14,729 nucleotides of DNA from Candidatus Hydrothermota bacterium (GCA_003645975.1 QNDP01000008.1:1-14729); one strand, 5' to 3'; shown: positions 1-7,768, numbered from the stretch's first letter. Made by a program: numbers and translations. Notes: generated by a model not told the origin, from the letters alone.

Positions 1-1109
1 GAATCACGGATAAGTTTCTCCCATTTCTCCCGCTCTTTTCCGCTGAGTTCGACGCCCATGCCCCTCAGCCGCTCGAAACCCCTATCGACCAGCTTGTCCG
101 TGTATTCACGATAAAGTTCTGCCCTCGAATTGACTTTTTCCAACAGCTCCAAGCCTTTATCGACGACGAGATTGATCGTTGTTTTGAACAGAAGCGGATT
201 TTCGAGGCTCCTGCGGAGGGACGGCCGCCTGCGCTCAAGTCGGTCAAGCGCACCTCTGAAATCCTCAACAAATTTTTGAACCTCATCATCCCCCTTCTGA
301 GGACTTAACGCATTTACCCAGAGCGAGATAAAGTCATCCCGAAGTTGAAGCGGAAGGATGGAAAAGACATCCGAAAAGATGCCCCAAAATGTATCGCTTT
401 TCGCCCAGAAGACCCCATCGCGCATAGCAAGGAGCACCTTCGGCTGCGCCTCATAACCCTTTCTCAAAGCTTCGATCACTTCCTGCTGGACCTGAACACT
501 TGCCTCGTCGAAGGAGTCGAGCAGAATCAGCACCTTTCCGTCTTTCCAGAAGTTTTCAAACACCTGTTCCCTGCCACCCACATCTTGGCCTATGGAGCTT
601 ATGAACCTCTTTTTTGCGAGTTCGTAGAGGTCTTTGATCCCCAACGGCTTATTCGGCAAATGGATGAAGACGGGCAGGTAGGGTTCGGCTATGTTGATGG
701 AAACCTTGGACTTCTGAAATTGTTCCATTCCAGCGGCTTGTATCTAAAATCTTCGGATAAGGGCTATAAGGTGTTGAACGGCAAGGAATTTCAAGGTAGT
801 CGTTTTGCCAGCGCCGGGCTTCCCGATCACCAGTCCCATCGGGACTTTCAAAATCTCGTCTATTGACACCACCTTCGGCTCGGAGGGGAGGGGCTGTCCG
901 TGCCGACGGGCGCGTTCCAAGTCCATCACCATCGGCTCAGGCCTTTCTATCGGGGACTGTTTTAGGGGTTTGACCTCTTTCCTGAAATCGAGGTTCACAT
1001 AAATCTGAGGGACAGGGAACTCCCTGTCGATCTTGAAGATGTCGCTGTTGAAAAGGAACTCGGCATAAGCTTGTAGAACCTTTTTGTCTCCGTCGCTCAA
1101 CCTTATCAT
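1..1109 (-). pseudogene. NACHT-type P-loop NTPase gene, 5' part, interrupted by an in-frame amber codon and cut by the left edge
   Basis: The frame opens at ATG 1109 and gives 121 residues up to TAG at 744-746. The same frame then stays open for 247 codons to the window edge, so this is one gene with an internal stop, not two frames. Before the stop lie a short N-terminal helix-rich segment, a 'VPQIYVNL' strand typical of the region ahead of bacterial NACHT domains, and Walker A GKPGAGKT (residues 96-103). After the stop come 'YLPVFIHLP', Walker B with acidic tail VLILLDSFDEA (D198, D201, E202) and a sensor-like 'VLLAMRDG'. NACHT NTPases act as signalling or anti-phage switches; the effector and sensor parts would lie beyond position 1, so the role is open. 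The start has no clear Shine-Dalgarno site, but an in-frame TGA not far upstream limits alternatives. It lies 84 bp after lnt on the same strand. The stop may be a real mutation, a sequencing error or, less likely, readthrough. Confidence 0.8.
744..746 (-). other. In-frame amber stop inside the NACHT NTPase frame
   Basis: The codon series reads CTT ATC CGA AGA TTT TAG ATA CAA GCC, with the same frame coding convincingly on both sides. TAG serves as an ordinary stop elsewhere in this window (end of nadD at 5590-5592, end of the flippase gene at 13441-13443), which argues against genome-wide UAG reassignment. An in-frame ATG at 728-726 could restart translation, but I see no ribosome binding site in front of it. 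Confidence 0.9.
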
Positions 1110-1193
1110 CGGCGCAAATTTTAGGTTATCGGCGATAAAAGTTCAAACGCCAATGACTTCAATGGATGCACGGGGTAGGGGAGTGGTGTCGAT

Positions 1194-2789
1194 TCAGCGT
1201 GGGGCAGTCCGCCTTCTCAAAAGGATTCTGAAGGCATAGTTGAATAGGGCGACGAGTGCAAAGAGCGCCACAATTGCGAGCGAAAGCCAAGCTGCCACAT
1301 CTCCGATTCTTAGGTAGAGCGTATCACCTTCGAGCACAGGCACATCTTCGACAAAAAATCCGTATTTGAAGAGTCCTATCGAGCGCACGATGCGGCCGTT
1401 CGGATCGACCACAGCGGAAATCCCTGTCTTAGCAGACCTCACAAGGAATCGTCCTGTCTCAATCGCTCTAAACCTTGCCAGCTCAAAATGAACCATAGGT
1501 CCGAGCGTCTTGCCGAACCATCCGTCGTTCGTAACATTGACGAGGAGCTCGGCGCCGTTTTGGACCTCTTTGCGCGCAATTCGTGGAAAGATCGACTCAA
1601 AACAGATCAAAACGCCCAACTTGGCCTTCCCGATGTCGATCGGTTCGAGCGAATGTCCGGGTCGGTAATCGCTTTGACCGAGATCGATCCTTTTCAGGAA
1701 ATCGATCCGCTCCTCGAACGGTAGATGTTCGCTGAACGGCACGAGTTGGACTTTGTAATACCTACCGATCAGTTCGCCGTTTGTATCGACGACGAAAACT
1801 GCGTTGTAGATCTCACGGCTCTGATCCGAGAAGTCGGCGGAGCCGAAAAGGACGGGCGCCCCGATTCGGCGCGCCATCTTCCTGACATAGTTCTGCGTGC
1901 GTTTCGACAGCCGATAGAATCCCGGAAACGCAGATTCTGACAGGATCACGATGTCCACATCTCTTTCTCTGACGGAATCAATTAAGCTGTCGAATGCTTT
2001 GACCGTTTCGCCCCACTCTTTTGGATCGTAAAGTGCTCTTGGCAAGACATTTGGCTGCAAGACCGCCACCCTGACGGTGCGCACATTCCCATCATTCCAA
2101 GACTCGTGATCCATGAGACCGAATCCGACGAGATGCAGCAGTGCGACAACGATCAACCACGAGACTCCCAAACGCTTAGAGCGCAGTTTGACCACCTTAT
2201 ACGCCCAATAGTTCATGAAGACGACGAGCCAAGAGACGCCGAAAGGCCCTATGATAGAGGCAAGTTTGGCTATCGGCAGGTCGCCAAGCTGGGTCGCCCA
2301 CATGGGCAGCCATGGGAAGCCTGTGTCGCTCACGCTCCTGAGCCATTCCATTGCGACCCAAAGGGAAGGAAACAGCAGCCAGTCGCCCCAACTTCTGTGA
2401 TCCGACTTCGAGAACAGCCAGCCGAAAACGGCATAGTAAATTGCAAGGTAAGCGCTCAGAGCGACATAGCCGAAAAAGATGGCGATTTTGTATCGAGCTT
2501 CGATCTGCAAGTAGTTGATGAAATAGAGGTTGGCAGCGAACAGGGCGAATCCGGCCACAAAAAATTTAAAAAAAGGTCGGCCGCGCCCCGCCGACACCAT
2601 CAGAGGCATCAAAGCTATAAACCCGACGATCGGCAGGGACAGCGGCGGAAAAGATAGGAAAAGGGCAAAAACACCGAGCAAAATCAATGTGAAGTCTATC
2701 TCTGCCAATCTCTTGTCGATTTTAGACACAAAAAAGTTCAACTTTTCAGCAACTTTCAACAAAAACTTTGTGAAATTGAAACGGCCCAC
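1194..2789 (-). CDS. lnt: Apolipoprotein N-acyltransferase
   Basis: Lnt transfers an acyl chain from phospholipid to the amino group of the lipidated N-terminal cysteine of lipoproteins, the last step of lipoprotein maturation, in the inner membrane. The 531-residue protein has about six hydrophobic segments in residues 33-220, then a carbon-nitrogen hydrolase domain (about 238-480), then a final membrane helix (about 500-520). The nitrilase-type triad is visible: E285 in LSESAFPG, K346 in RYYKVQLVPFSEHLPF and C396 in LICFES; spacing resembles E. coli E267/K335/C387. The motif GFPWLPMWATQLG (157-169) is also typical. The N-terminus carries about 30 extra polar residues. The start is GTG with no good Shine-Dalgarno site, 8 bp after the stop of the substrate-binding protein gene, so translational coupling is likely. 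The stop is TGA. Confidence 0.95.
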   Translation of the reverse strand: MGRFNFTKFLLKVAEKLNFFVSKIDKRLAEIDFTLILLGVFALFLSFPPLSLPIVGFIALMPLMVSAGRGRPFFKFFVAGFALFAANLYFINYLQIEARYKIAIFFGYVALSAYLAIYYAVFGWLFSKSDHRSWGDWLLFPSLWVAMEWLRSVSDTGFPWLPMWATQLGDLPIAKLASIIGPFGVSWLVVFMNYWAYKVVKLRSKRLGVSWLIVVALLHLVGFGLMDHESWNDGNVRTVRVAVLQPNVLPRALYDPKEWGETVKAFDSLIDSVRERDVDIVILSESAFPGFYRLSKRTQNYVRKMARRIGAPVLFGSADFSDQSREIYNAVFVVDTNGELIGRYYKVQLVPFSEHLPFEERIDFLKRIDLGQSDYRPGHSLEPIDIGKAKLGVLICFESIFPRIARKEVQNGAELLVNVTNDGWFGKTLGPMVHFELARFRAIETGRFLVRSAKTGISAVVDPNGRIVRSIGLFKYGFFVEDVPVLEGDTLYLRIGDVAAWLSLAIVALFALVALFNYAFRILLRRRTAPR

Positions 2790-2797
2790 TTAAGTTT

Positions 2798-3778
2798 TTA
2801 CTTCTTGATCTCTTCGGGCAAAAGTCTGAAGGAGTCTGCTGGCACTTCGTAGAACAAGATTTCTGCATCTTTCAGGGTATTCAGGTAGCGCTGGACGGCC
2901 CCGAAATCCACCTCATCGTATTTCTCGAATGTCGGCAGAGGTATAACGACCGTGTCCGGAAGTTCAAACTCGCTTCTGAGGATTGCGACCGCACTGTCAG
3001 GGTTTTTGCGGATAAAATCGACGGCCATGTTGAGGGCGTTGATCACGCGTCTGGTGGCTTCCCGTTTCAATTCGAGGTTGGCAATGGATGTGAAGATCAC
3101 ACCATCCGGAAGAGGGGACAAGAGTTTTTTCTCGATCACACCGTCTTCCAACACCTTAGCGCCGCTTTTGATCAGGATAGTCCTGTAAGGTTCAACTGCG
3201 ATCACAGCATCAAGTCCCATGCCTTCCTCACTGAATACGGTCGGCATCTCGCTGCGCATCAATGCGATCATTCTTACAGCGTCGGCGTTCACACCCTCTT
3301 TTTTGAGGATGTAAGTGAACAACTGGTCATGTTTGGTATCTCTGAGAAAACCAACGGATTTGCCTTCGAGGTCTTTGTAACTCTTGATCTTTGAGTCGGG
3401 GGAGACCAAAAGTGCTGTGTAAGGCATGCTGATTGTCGATGTTGCGTTTATGACGACTCTGTATGCGCCTGGACGGTCTTTCGCCCTGAAAGCGAAGAAT
3501 CCCCAATCTGTTCCAATGCCTGCTATGTATTTGCCTTTGAGGACATCGAGGACATCCTCGCCAGGTTTGGCCGGCTCCTTCATGTTGTCGATGATGACCT
3601 TAAGTGAGTCGAAATAACCGTTGGCCTTCGCCACAAACACAGGCAACGCAGTTATATCTGCACGATAGACAAGGTCTGCATGGACTTCGCGCCGTGCCCG
3701 TAATTTTGGCTGAATCAGAATGTAAATTAGGACGGCCGCAAGAACCACATTCACCACGGTCAAGATTTTTCTTAACAT
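2798..3778 (-). CDS. Membrane-anchored ABC-type substrate-binding protein, NMT1/SsuA-like
   Basis: The 326-residue product has one N-terminal hydrophobic helix (about residues 5-24) without a lipobox or obvious cleavage site, then a periplasmic binding fold of the NMT1/ThiY/SsuA type. Visible family features are an early 'ALPVFVAKANGYFD' segment, 'SYKDLEGKSVGFLRDT' and 'DAVIAVEPYRTILIKSGAKVL'. Relatives bind nitrate, sulfonates, taurine or thiamine precursors; the ligand here cannot be told from sequence. No permease or ATPase gene lies beside it; lnt follows at once. I chose ATG 3778 because AGGAGG (3784-3789) sits 5 bases ahead; the upstream GTG at 3784 overlaps that site and cannot be the start. 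A near-consensus promoter lies just upstream. Confidence 0.82.
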   Translation of the reverse strand: MLRKILTVVNVVLAAVLIYILIQPKLRARREVHADLVYRADITALPVFVAKANGYFDSLKVIIDNMKEPAKPGEDVLDVLKGKYIAGIGTDWGFFAFRAKDRPGAYRVVINATSTISMPYTALLVSPDSKIKSYKDLEGKSVGFLRDTKHDQLFTYILKKEGVNADAVRMIALMRSEMPTVFSEEGMGLDAVIAVEPYRTILIKSGAKVLEDGVIEKKLLSPLPDGVIFTSIANLELKREATRRVINALNMAVDFIRKNPDSAVAILRSEFELPDTVVIPLPTFEKYDEVDFGAVQRYLNTLKDAEILFYEVPADSFRLLPEEIKK

Positions 3779-3783
3779 CGCCA

Positions 3784-3789
3784 CCTCCT
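3784..3789 (-). promoter_or_regulatory. Shine-Dalgarno site that fixes the substrate-binding protein start
   Basis: The minus strand reads AGGAGG followed by five bases and ATG at 3778. An alternative GTG at 3784-3782 begins in the last G of this site, so the ATG is preferred. Confidence 0.8.
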
Positions 3790-3812
3790 TTTCAATTTTT
3801 TATGCCCTTTGG

Positions 3813-3842
3813 ATTATATTGAAACCTCAAGGGTTATGTCAA
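3813..3842 (-). promoter_or_regulatory. Near-consensus sigma-70-type promoter for the substrate-binding protein-lnt unit
   Basis: On the minus strand TTGACA (3842-3837) and TATAAT (3818-3813) are separated by 18 bases, both perfect hexamers. Transcription would start near 3806, giving a leader of roughly 28 bases that includes the AGGAGG site. It probably drives the leftward unit of binding protein, lnt and perhaps the NACHT gene. Confidence 0.78.
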
Positions 3843-3943
3843 TTTAGCGTCGGCTATCGGTAACTTTGTTTGTGATGAAGGATTTTGTGTGAAAATTGGG
3901 CTTTGCTGACGAGAAGCTTGACCGCTGATGTTTGGGGAATGGC

Positions 3944-4026
3944 CTCCGCCCCGCACAGGTGAAGGTGTAATTTCATGCCAATTAAGAACTTAAGGCAAAA
4001 ACGGCGATAAGGTTGAAGGGGCGGAG
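3944..4026. repeat. Inverted repeat, 9-bp arms, 65-base spacer
   Basis: The arms at 3944-3952 and 4018-4026 are exact reverse complements and GC-rich. The spacer contains a small TTAA-GAAC-TTAA element flanked by GCC and GGC. No T-run follows either arm directly, so it is not a classical terminator. It could be a structured leader or chance. Confidence 0.4.
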
Positions 4027-4220
4027 AGGGCGGCGTCTCACAGTATCGAGGAGTTCGATGTGTTAAGTCCATGATTTTTCGTAGGAACGGTCGGGCAACC
4101 CCTTTTCAAATTTCCGTAATTAAACTTATGTTAACTAAAGGAAAGCTGGACTCCGATGTCGCTCAAAATTTTAGATTTTTGGCTGCAAAGGCAATAAAAT
4201 GAATGCCCAATTTTTCGGAA

Positions 4221-4226
4221 AGGAGG
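4221..4226 (+). promoter_or_regulatory. Shine-Dalgarno site that fixes the bamD-like start
   Basis: AGGAGG lies 11 bases before ATG 4238. The in-frame upstream ATG at 4199 has no such site, and starting there would put 13 polar residues before the signal peptide. Confidence 0.75.
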
Positions 4227-4237
4227 TAAAATTCTCG

Positions 4238-4996
4238 ATGAGACGGATTCGTGGAACGATTCGTGTGGCTGTGGTCCTTATGGGCTTGGCAGTTCCTTTG
4301 TTCGCCAGATTCAAACCAGAAGCTTACAGCAGCGCATCTGACCTGTTCCATGCCTCAAAAATAGCGTTCAATCAGGGCAAGATAGACGATGCGATCAAAG
4401 GTTTTCAGAGCCTCGTGTATCGGTTCCCTGCCGACGAATACGCCGACGATGCGCAATACTATCTGGGTCTGTGCTACATGAAGAAAAAAGACTACTCATC
4501 CGCTATCAACGAGTTCCGCATCCTGCTCGAAAGCTATCCTTACAGCGAATGGGTCGATGAGACCATCTTGATGATGGCTACGGCTTATTTTGAGAAAAGC
4601 CCGTCGCCCGACCGCGATCAGACGGACACCGAGACGGCACTTGAGCTTGCACGCCAGTTTTTGATCAAGTTTCCACATTCAGAGCTCAGGGCTGAGGCCG
4701 AGTCGCTGATCTTGAAATGTAAATCGAAATTAGCACGCAAGTTGTTGATAGCCATAGACACATTTGTGAAGCTGGGCAAATACAAGGCCGCAGAGGTTTA
4801 CCTCGACATCATCGATTCAGAATATCCCGATGTCCCAGAGATTTGGGATGCAAAATATTATCGTGCATTGGTTTATTCAAAAACGGGTCGGGTCGATGAG
4901 GCGGAAGACATTCTCACCCAAATACTTGAGGATAAAAATGCGCCTCGAGAAGTCCGTGCAAAGGCCGGCGCTTTGATCTGGAAGGTCAGGGGATGA
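4238..4996 (+). CDS. bamD: BamD/YfiO-like TPR protein of outer-membrane assembly, exported
   Basis: BamD is the TPR partner of BamA that helps insert beta-barrel proteins into the outer membrane. The 252-residue product starts with a Sec signal peptide (MRRIRG, then a hydrophobic stretch to about residue 23). It then has tandem TPR-like repeats: 32-65, 69-102 (YYLGLCYMKKKDYSSAINEF), 105-148, and a C-terminal pair near 171-232. The family features 'DRDQTDTETALELARQFLIKFP' (125 onward) with 'KCKSKLARKLL' and 'FVKLGKYKAAEVYLDIIDSEYPD' match YfiO more than generic TPR proteins. Unlike classical BamD there is no lipobox cysteine: the peptide ends in 'LFARFKP', so the mature protein may be soluble or keep its anchor. 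Length fits the family (about 245). Its TGA overlaps the nadD ATG. A YbgF/CpoB-type periplasmic TPR protein is a less likely alternative. Confidence 0.75.
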   Translation: MRRIRGTIRVAVVLMGLAVPLFARFKPEAYSSASDLFHASKIAFNQGKIDDAIKGFQSLVYRFPADEYADDAQYYLGLCYMKKKDYSSAINEFRILLESYPYSEWVDETILMMATAYFEKSPSPDRDQTDTETALELARQFLIKFPHSELRAEAESLILKCKSKLARKLLIAIDTFVKLGKYKAAEVYLDIIDSEYPDVPEIWDAKYYRALVYSKTGRVDEAEDILTQILEDKNAPREVRAKAGALIWKVRG

Positions 4997-5592
4997 TCCG
5001 CAGAAAAATCGGCATATTTGGAGGGCGTTTTGATCCGATTCATATGGGGCATCTTATTGTGGCACAAGATGTTGCTGAAAAGGTCGGCCTTGATCTCATC
5101 GTCTTCCTCGTCAGCTTTCACCCTCCGCACAAGACCGAGTTTACGCCGTTCCAACACAGGTTCCGCATGGCTCAGCTCGCAACTATGGGCAACCCGTATT
5201 TCGTTGCGTCGGACTTCGAGAGAAGACTAAACCTTGCAAAAAGTTACACCGTGCTCGTCATGGAGAAACTCCGCAATGAATTCCGAGACTCAGACCTGTA
5301 TTTCCTCATGGGGATGGATCAGTTTCTGACTATGGAGAGCAGTTGGCACAAACCCGAACGGCTGTTTGAACTTGCGAAGGTCATCGTGATGCAGAGGCCG
5401 CCGATTCAGAACACCGCATTTGCGTATTCACGATTTTCCGAGAAGGCGATATTCGTCAAACAGAGGCTTGTCGAGGTCTCATCGACCGAGATAAGGGAGC
5501 GCGTCAGGCGCGGGCTTTCGATAAAATATCTTGTGCCACCGCAAGTTGAGCGATACATTTACGAACATAAACTTTACGGAGCGAGGAGATAG
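4993..5592 (+). CDS. nadD: Nicotinate-nucleotide adenylyltransferase
   Basis: NadD adenylates nicotinate mononucleotide with ATP to make deamido-NAD in cytoplasmic NAD synthesis. The 199-residue protein has the nucleotidyltransferase signature GGRFDPIHMGH (residues 10-20, with H17 and H20 as the HxGH pair), 'SFHPPHK' further on, the 'MGMDQF' segment and the C-terminal SSTEIRERV (163-171), the ISSTxIR motif of the family. Length is usual (E. coli about 213). The ATG overlaps the preceding stop as ATGA, and sppA starts 2 bases after its TAG stop, so it is translated within the bamD-nadD-sppA-glycosyltransferase operon. Confidence 0.95.
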   Translation: MIRRKIGIFGGRFDPIHMGHLIVAQDVAEKVGLDLIVFLVSFHPPHKTEFTPFQHRFRMAQLATMGNPYFVASDFERRLNLAKSYTVLVMEKLRNEFRDSDLYFLMGMDQFLTMESSWHKPERLFELAKVIVMQRPPIQNTAFAYSRFSEKAIFVKQRLVEVSSTEIRERVRRGLSIKYLVPPQVERYIYEHKLYGARR

Positions 5593-5594
5593 CC

Positions 5595-6479
5595 ATGAGA
5601 ATCTCTAATTATCAAAAACTTGTCGGTTTTTCCGTCCTTTTGGCGATAGTCGCAATTTCCGGGTTCACCACAGCGTTAACCCGTGTGTCTATCCCATCGT
5701 TTGGATTCGGGTCCAAAAAGATAGGCTATGTGAAAATCGAGGGTGCGATTGCCGATCCACAGCCGATAGTCGCTTGGCTCGAGCAACTTCGTGAGGACGA
5801 CGATGTCGCTGCTGTAATCGTGCGCATCAATTCACCCGGCGGCTCCGTCGCAGCGGCTTACGAGATTCTCAACGCATTGAAGCGGATCCAAGCCAGAGGC
5901 AAACCTGTGGTTGTTTCGATGGGAAATGTCGCTGCTTCAGGCGGTTACTACATTGCATGTCATGCCGACAAAATAGTTGCGACACCGGGCACACTAACAG
6001 GTTCGATCGGCGTCATCATGGAACTCCCTGATGTGTCAGAGCTTATGGACAAGGTCGGCATCAGGGTCAATGTCATAAAGTCCTCAAATTACAAGGATAT
6101 AGGCTCACCTTTCAGACCGATGAATCCAGATGAGCGCAGGCTCCTGAAGGACATCGTGGACGAGGTTTACAACGATTTTGTCGATCTCGTCGCGGAAGGA
6201 CGCAACCTGCCTCGAGATTCCGTCGAAAAGATCGCTGATGGGCGCATATTGACCGGAAAACAGGCCTACGAATATGGACTCGTCGATACACTCGGCGATT
6301 TCCTGACCGCATATAACATCGCCAAATCTCTGGCGAATTTGAGGGGCAAACCGCCGCTGAAAAGGCCGAAACGCCGCAGGGTCACCCTGCTCGACCTCCT
6401 GCTGCACGAGGTTCGGACATGGATGACCGTGTGGCCTAAGCTCGAATACAGGGTCGCACTCGACGAGGTAGGTTCATGA
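5595..6479 (+). CDS. sppA: Signal peptide peptidase SppA, short (36K) type
   Basis: SppA is a membrane serine protease with a Ser-Lys dyad that degrades signal peptides left after secretion. The 294-residue protein has one N-terminal membrane helix (about 10-29), the 'RINSPGGSVAAAYEI' strand-turn (77-91), the catalytic serine S115 in GNVAASGGYY and the catalytic lysine K167 in SSNYKDIGSPF. The 52-residue spacing equals that of B. subtilis SppA (S147, K199). The C-terminus keeps 'GRILTGKQAYEYGLVDTLG' (216-234), then a basic stretch KRPKRRR (257-263) and about 30 residues beyond the domain. GAGGAG (5583-5588) precedes the ATG by 6 bases. The stop overlaps the next gene as ATGA. Confidence 0.95.
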   Translation: MRISNYQKLVGFSVLLAIVAISGFTTALTRVSIPSFGFGSKKIGYVKIEGAIADPQPIVAWLEQLREDDDVAAVIVRINSPGGSVAAAYEILNALKRIQARGKPVVVSMGNVAASGGYYIACHADKIVATPGTLTGSIGVIMELPDVSELMDKVGIRVNVIKSSNYKDIGSPFRPMNPDERRLLKDIVDEVYNDFVDLVAEGRNLPRDSVEKIADGRILTGKQAYEYGLVDTLGDFLTAYNIAKSLANLRGKPPLKRPKRRRVTLLDLLLHEVRTWMTVWPKLEYRVALDEVGS

Positions 6480-7693
6480 CACTCAGAAGGTTGAGGATCA
6501 TCCATATCGCCACTGCGTTCCCAAGATGGAAAGGGGACACACCGTCGATTTGGGTCGCACAGATGCTTCAGCAGCTCTACAGACGAGGACACAAGGTCGC
6601 TGTCTTCACATCGTCGTATAAGGGACTTGGACATCAGTTCTTCGACGGAATCGAAGTCTTCAGGTTTCGATACGCACCCGCTCCGATCGAAACTTTGACA
6701 CACGAATTGGCGGTCCCGGAGAGGCTTAAGCAGAGCCGAAAGTATCTGCTTTTGATCCCACCCTACCTCATTTTTGGCCTCACAGAGGCCGTCAGATTTG
6801 CGTTCCGAAAGAGATACGACATAGTCCATGTCCATTGGCCTATTCCGCATGTGCTCTTTGGAATGCCGATGAGTTCGATTTGGAAGTGCCCGATCTTCCT
6901 GTATTTTCACGGAAGCGAACTGAATCTTTTGAACAAATTGCCCGATCCGTTCAAACTTTTTTTCAAAACATTGTTCAAGCGTGCTGACGGGGTCACGGTC
7001 AACTCGAGCTTCACCAAAAAACGCACCGAAAGGCTGGAACTGGGGATCCCGATCGAGGTCGTGCCTTTTGGCAACCCACACCTTGAGGGCGAGATGTTCA
7101 AATTTCACGGCATCGAAAAGAAGCGGATCCTTTTTGTCGGGCGTTTGATCGATGTCAAGTCGCCTCAGACGCTTCTGATGGCCTTCAAGCTCCTAAAAGA
7201 TCGATATCCGGATGCAACTTTGACATTCGTCGGCGATGGTCCTCTCAGGCGGACGCTGGAGGAGATGGCCGAAAGGCTCGGAGTGTCAAATTCTGTGTTC
7301 TTCAGGGGATTTTTGGGTGGACGAGACCTCGAAACCGCATATCTCAACGGCGACATCTTCGTGTTGCCATCGACCGTTGACAAAGCAGGACATACTGAAA
7401 CTCTTGGCGTTGTGGCGATAGAGGCGTTGTCATACGGCCTGCCGGTCATAGCTTCTCGGGTCGGAGGAATCCCGGACATAGTCATAGACGGGAAGACCGG
7501 CCTGCTGTTTCAACCTGAGAATCACAGAGAACTCGCGGATAAAATCAGCTTTTTGATCGAACATCCCGATTTTGCAAAAAAGCTTGTGGAGCAGGGACAA
7601 GCACATGTCCGATCCAACTTTGCTTGGGATATTGTGATCGACCGACTTGAACGGCTTTACTACAAGTCGATAGCCGAAAGGCGCCGATTTTGA
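6476..7693 (+). CDS. Glycosyltransferase family 4 (GT-B fold)
   Basis: The 405-residue protein has the two Rossmann-like halves of a retaining GT4 enzyme, moving a sugar from an activated nucleotide donor. The N-terminal half reads 'IIHIATAFPRWKGDTPSIWV' (8-27) and holds 'YDIVHVHWPIPH' and 'FHGSELN' (144-150). The C-terminal donor half has 'RILFVGRLIDVKSP' (217-230), 'ATLTFVGDGPLR' and the EX7E motif E308-E316 in ETLGVVAIE followed by ALSYGLPVIAS. Donor and acceptor cannot be inferred; a surface polysaccharide or lipid-linked glycan is likely. It is last in the operon; its ATG overlaps the sppA TGA, and GAGGT (6465-6469) is 6 bases ahead. The C-terminus is basic (ERRRF), compatible with membrane association. 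Confidence 0.9.
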   Translation: MTLRRLRIIHIATAFPRWKGDTPSIWVAQMLQQLYRRGHKVAVFTSSYKGLGHQFFDGIEVFRFRYAPAPIETLTHELAVPERLKQSRKYLLLIPPYLIFGLTEAVRFAFRKRYDIVHVHWPIPHVLFGMPMSSIWKCPIFLYFHGSELNLLNKLPDPFKLFFKTLFKRADGVTVNSSFTKKRTERLELGIPIEVVPFGNPHLEGEMFKFHGIEKKRILFVGRLIDVKSPQTLLMAFKLLKDRYPDATLTFVGDGPLRRTLEEMAERLGVSNSVFFRGFLGGRDLETAYLNGDIFVLPSTVDKAGHTETLGVVAIEALSYGLPVIASRVGGIPDIVIDGKTGLLFQPENHRELADKISFLIEHPDFAKKLVEQGQAHVRSNFAWDIVIDRLERLYYKSIAERRRF

Positions 7694-7768
7694 GGCGAAT
7701 TCCTTGCTTTTTATGCCACTCCCCTACTCTACAACATTTTGATCTCCAATGTGTTGCCGTCCCATCCG

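Larger units (their letters stand above)
3779..4237. other. Divergent intergenic region between the leftward binding-protein unit and the rightward bamD operon
   Basis: About 460 bp without a convincing gene. It holds the leftward promoter at 3813-3842 and a 9-bp inverted repeat, CTCCGCCCC at 3944-3952 and GGGGCGGAG at 4018-4026. A weak rightward promoter-like pair, TTTCAA then TATGTT 17 bases later, lies around 4105-4135. Small open frames on both strands have no recognisable protein content, so I leave them out. Confidence 0.6.

Noticed and set aside
65..289. 74-codon minus-strand frame, at first suggestive of a frameshifted NACHT continuation
   Set aside because: It is in a different frame from the NTPase. 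The NTPase continues in its original frame through this stretch, so the interruption is an in-frame stop and not a frameshift.
744..746. UAG decoded as pyrrolysine or another amino acid throughout the organism
   Set aside because: TAG ends nadD two bases before sppA and also ends the flippase-like gene at the expected length, so it is used as a stop here.
345..866. 173-codon open frame on the plus strand
   Set aside because: It lies antisense to the NACHT NTPase frame, whose motifs are clear; the plus-strand peptide has no recognisable content.
2106..2657. 183-codon open frame antisense to lnt
   Set aside because: Low-complexity charged peptide in the shadow of a well supported gene.
6266..7108. 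280-codon minus-strand frame across sppA and the glycosyltransferase gene
   Set aside because: It overlaps two confidently identified genes in an operon and shows no domain signature.
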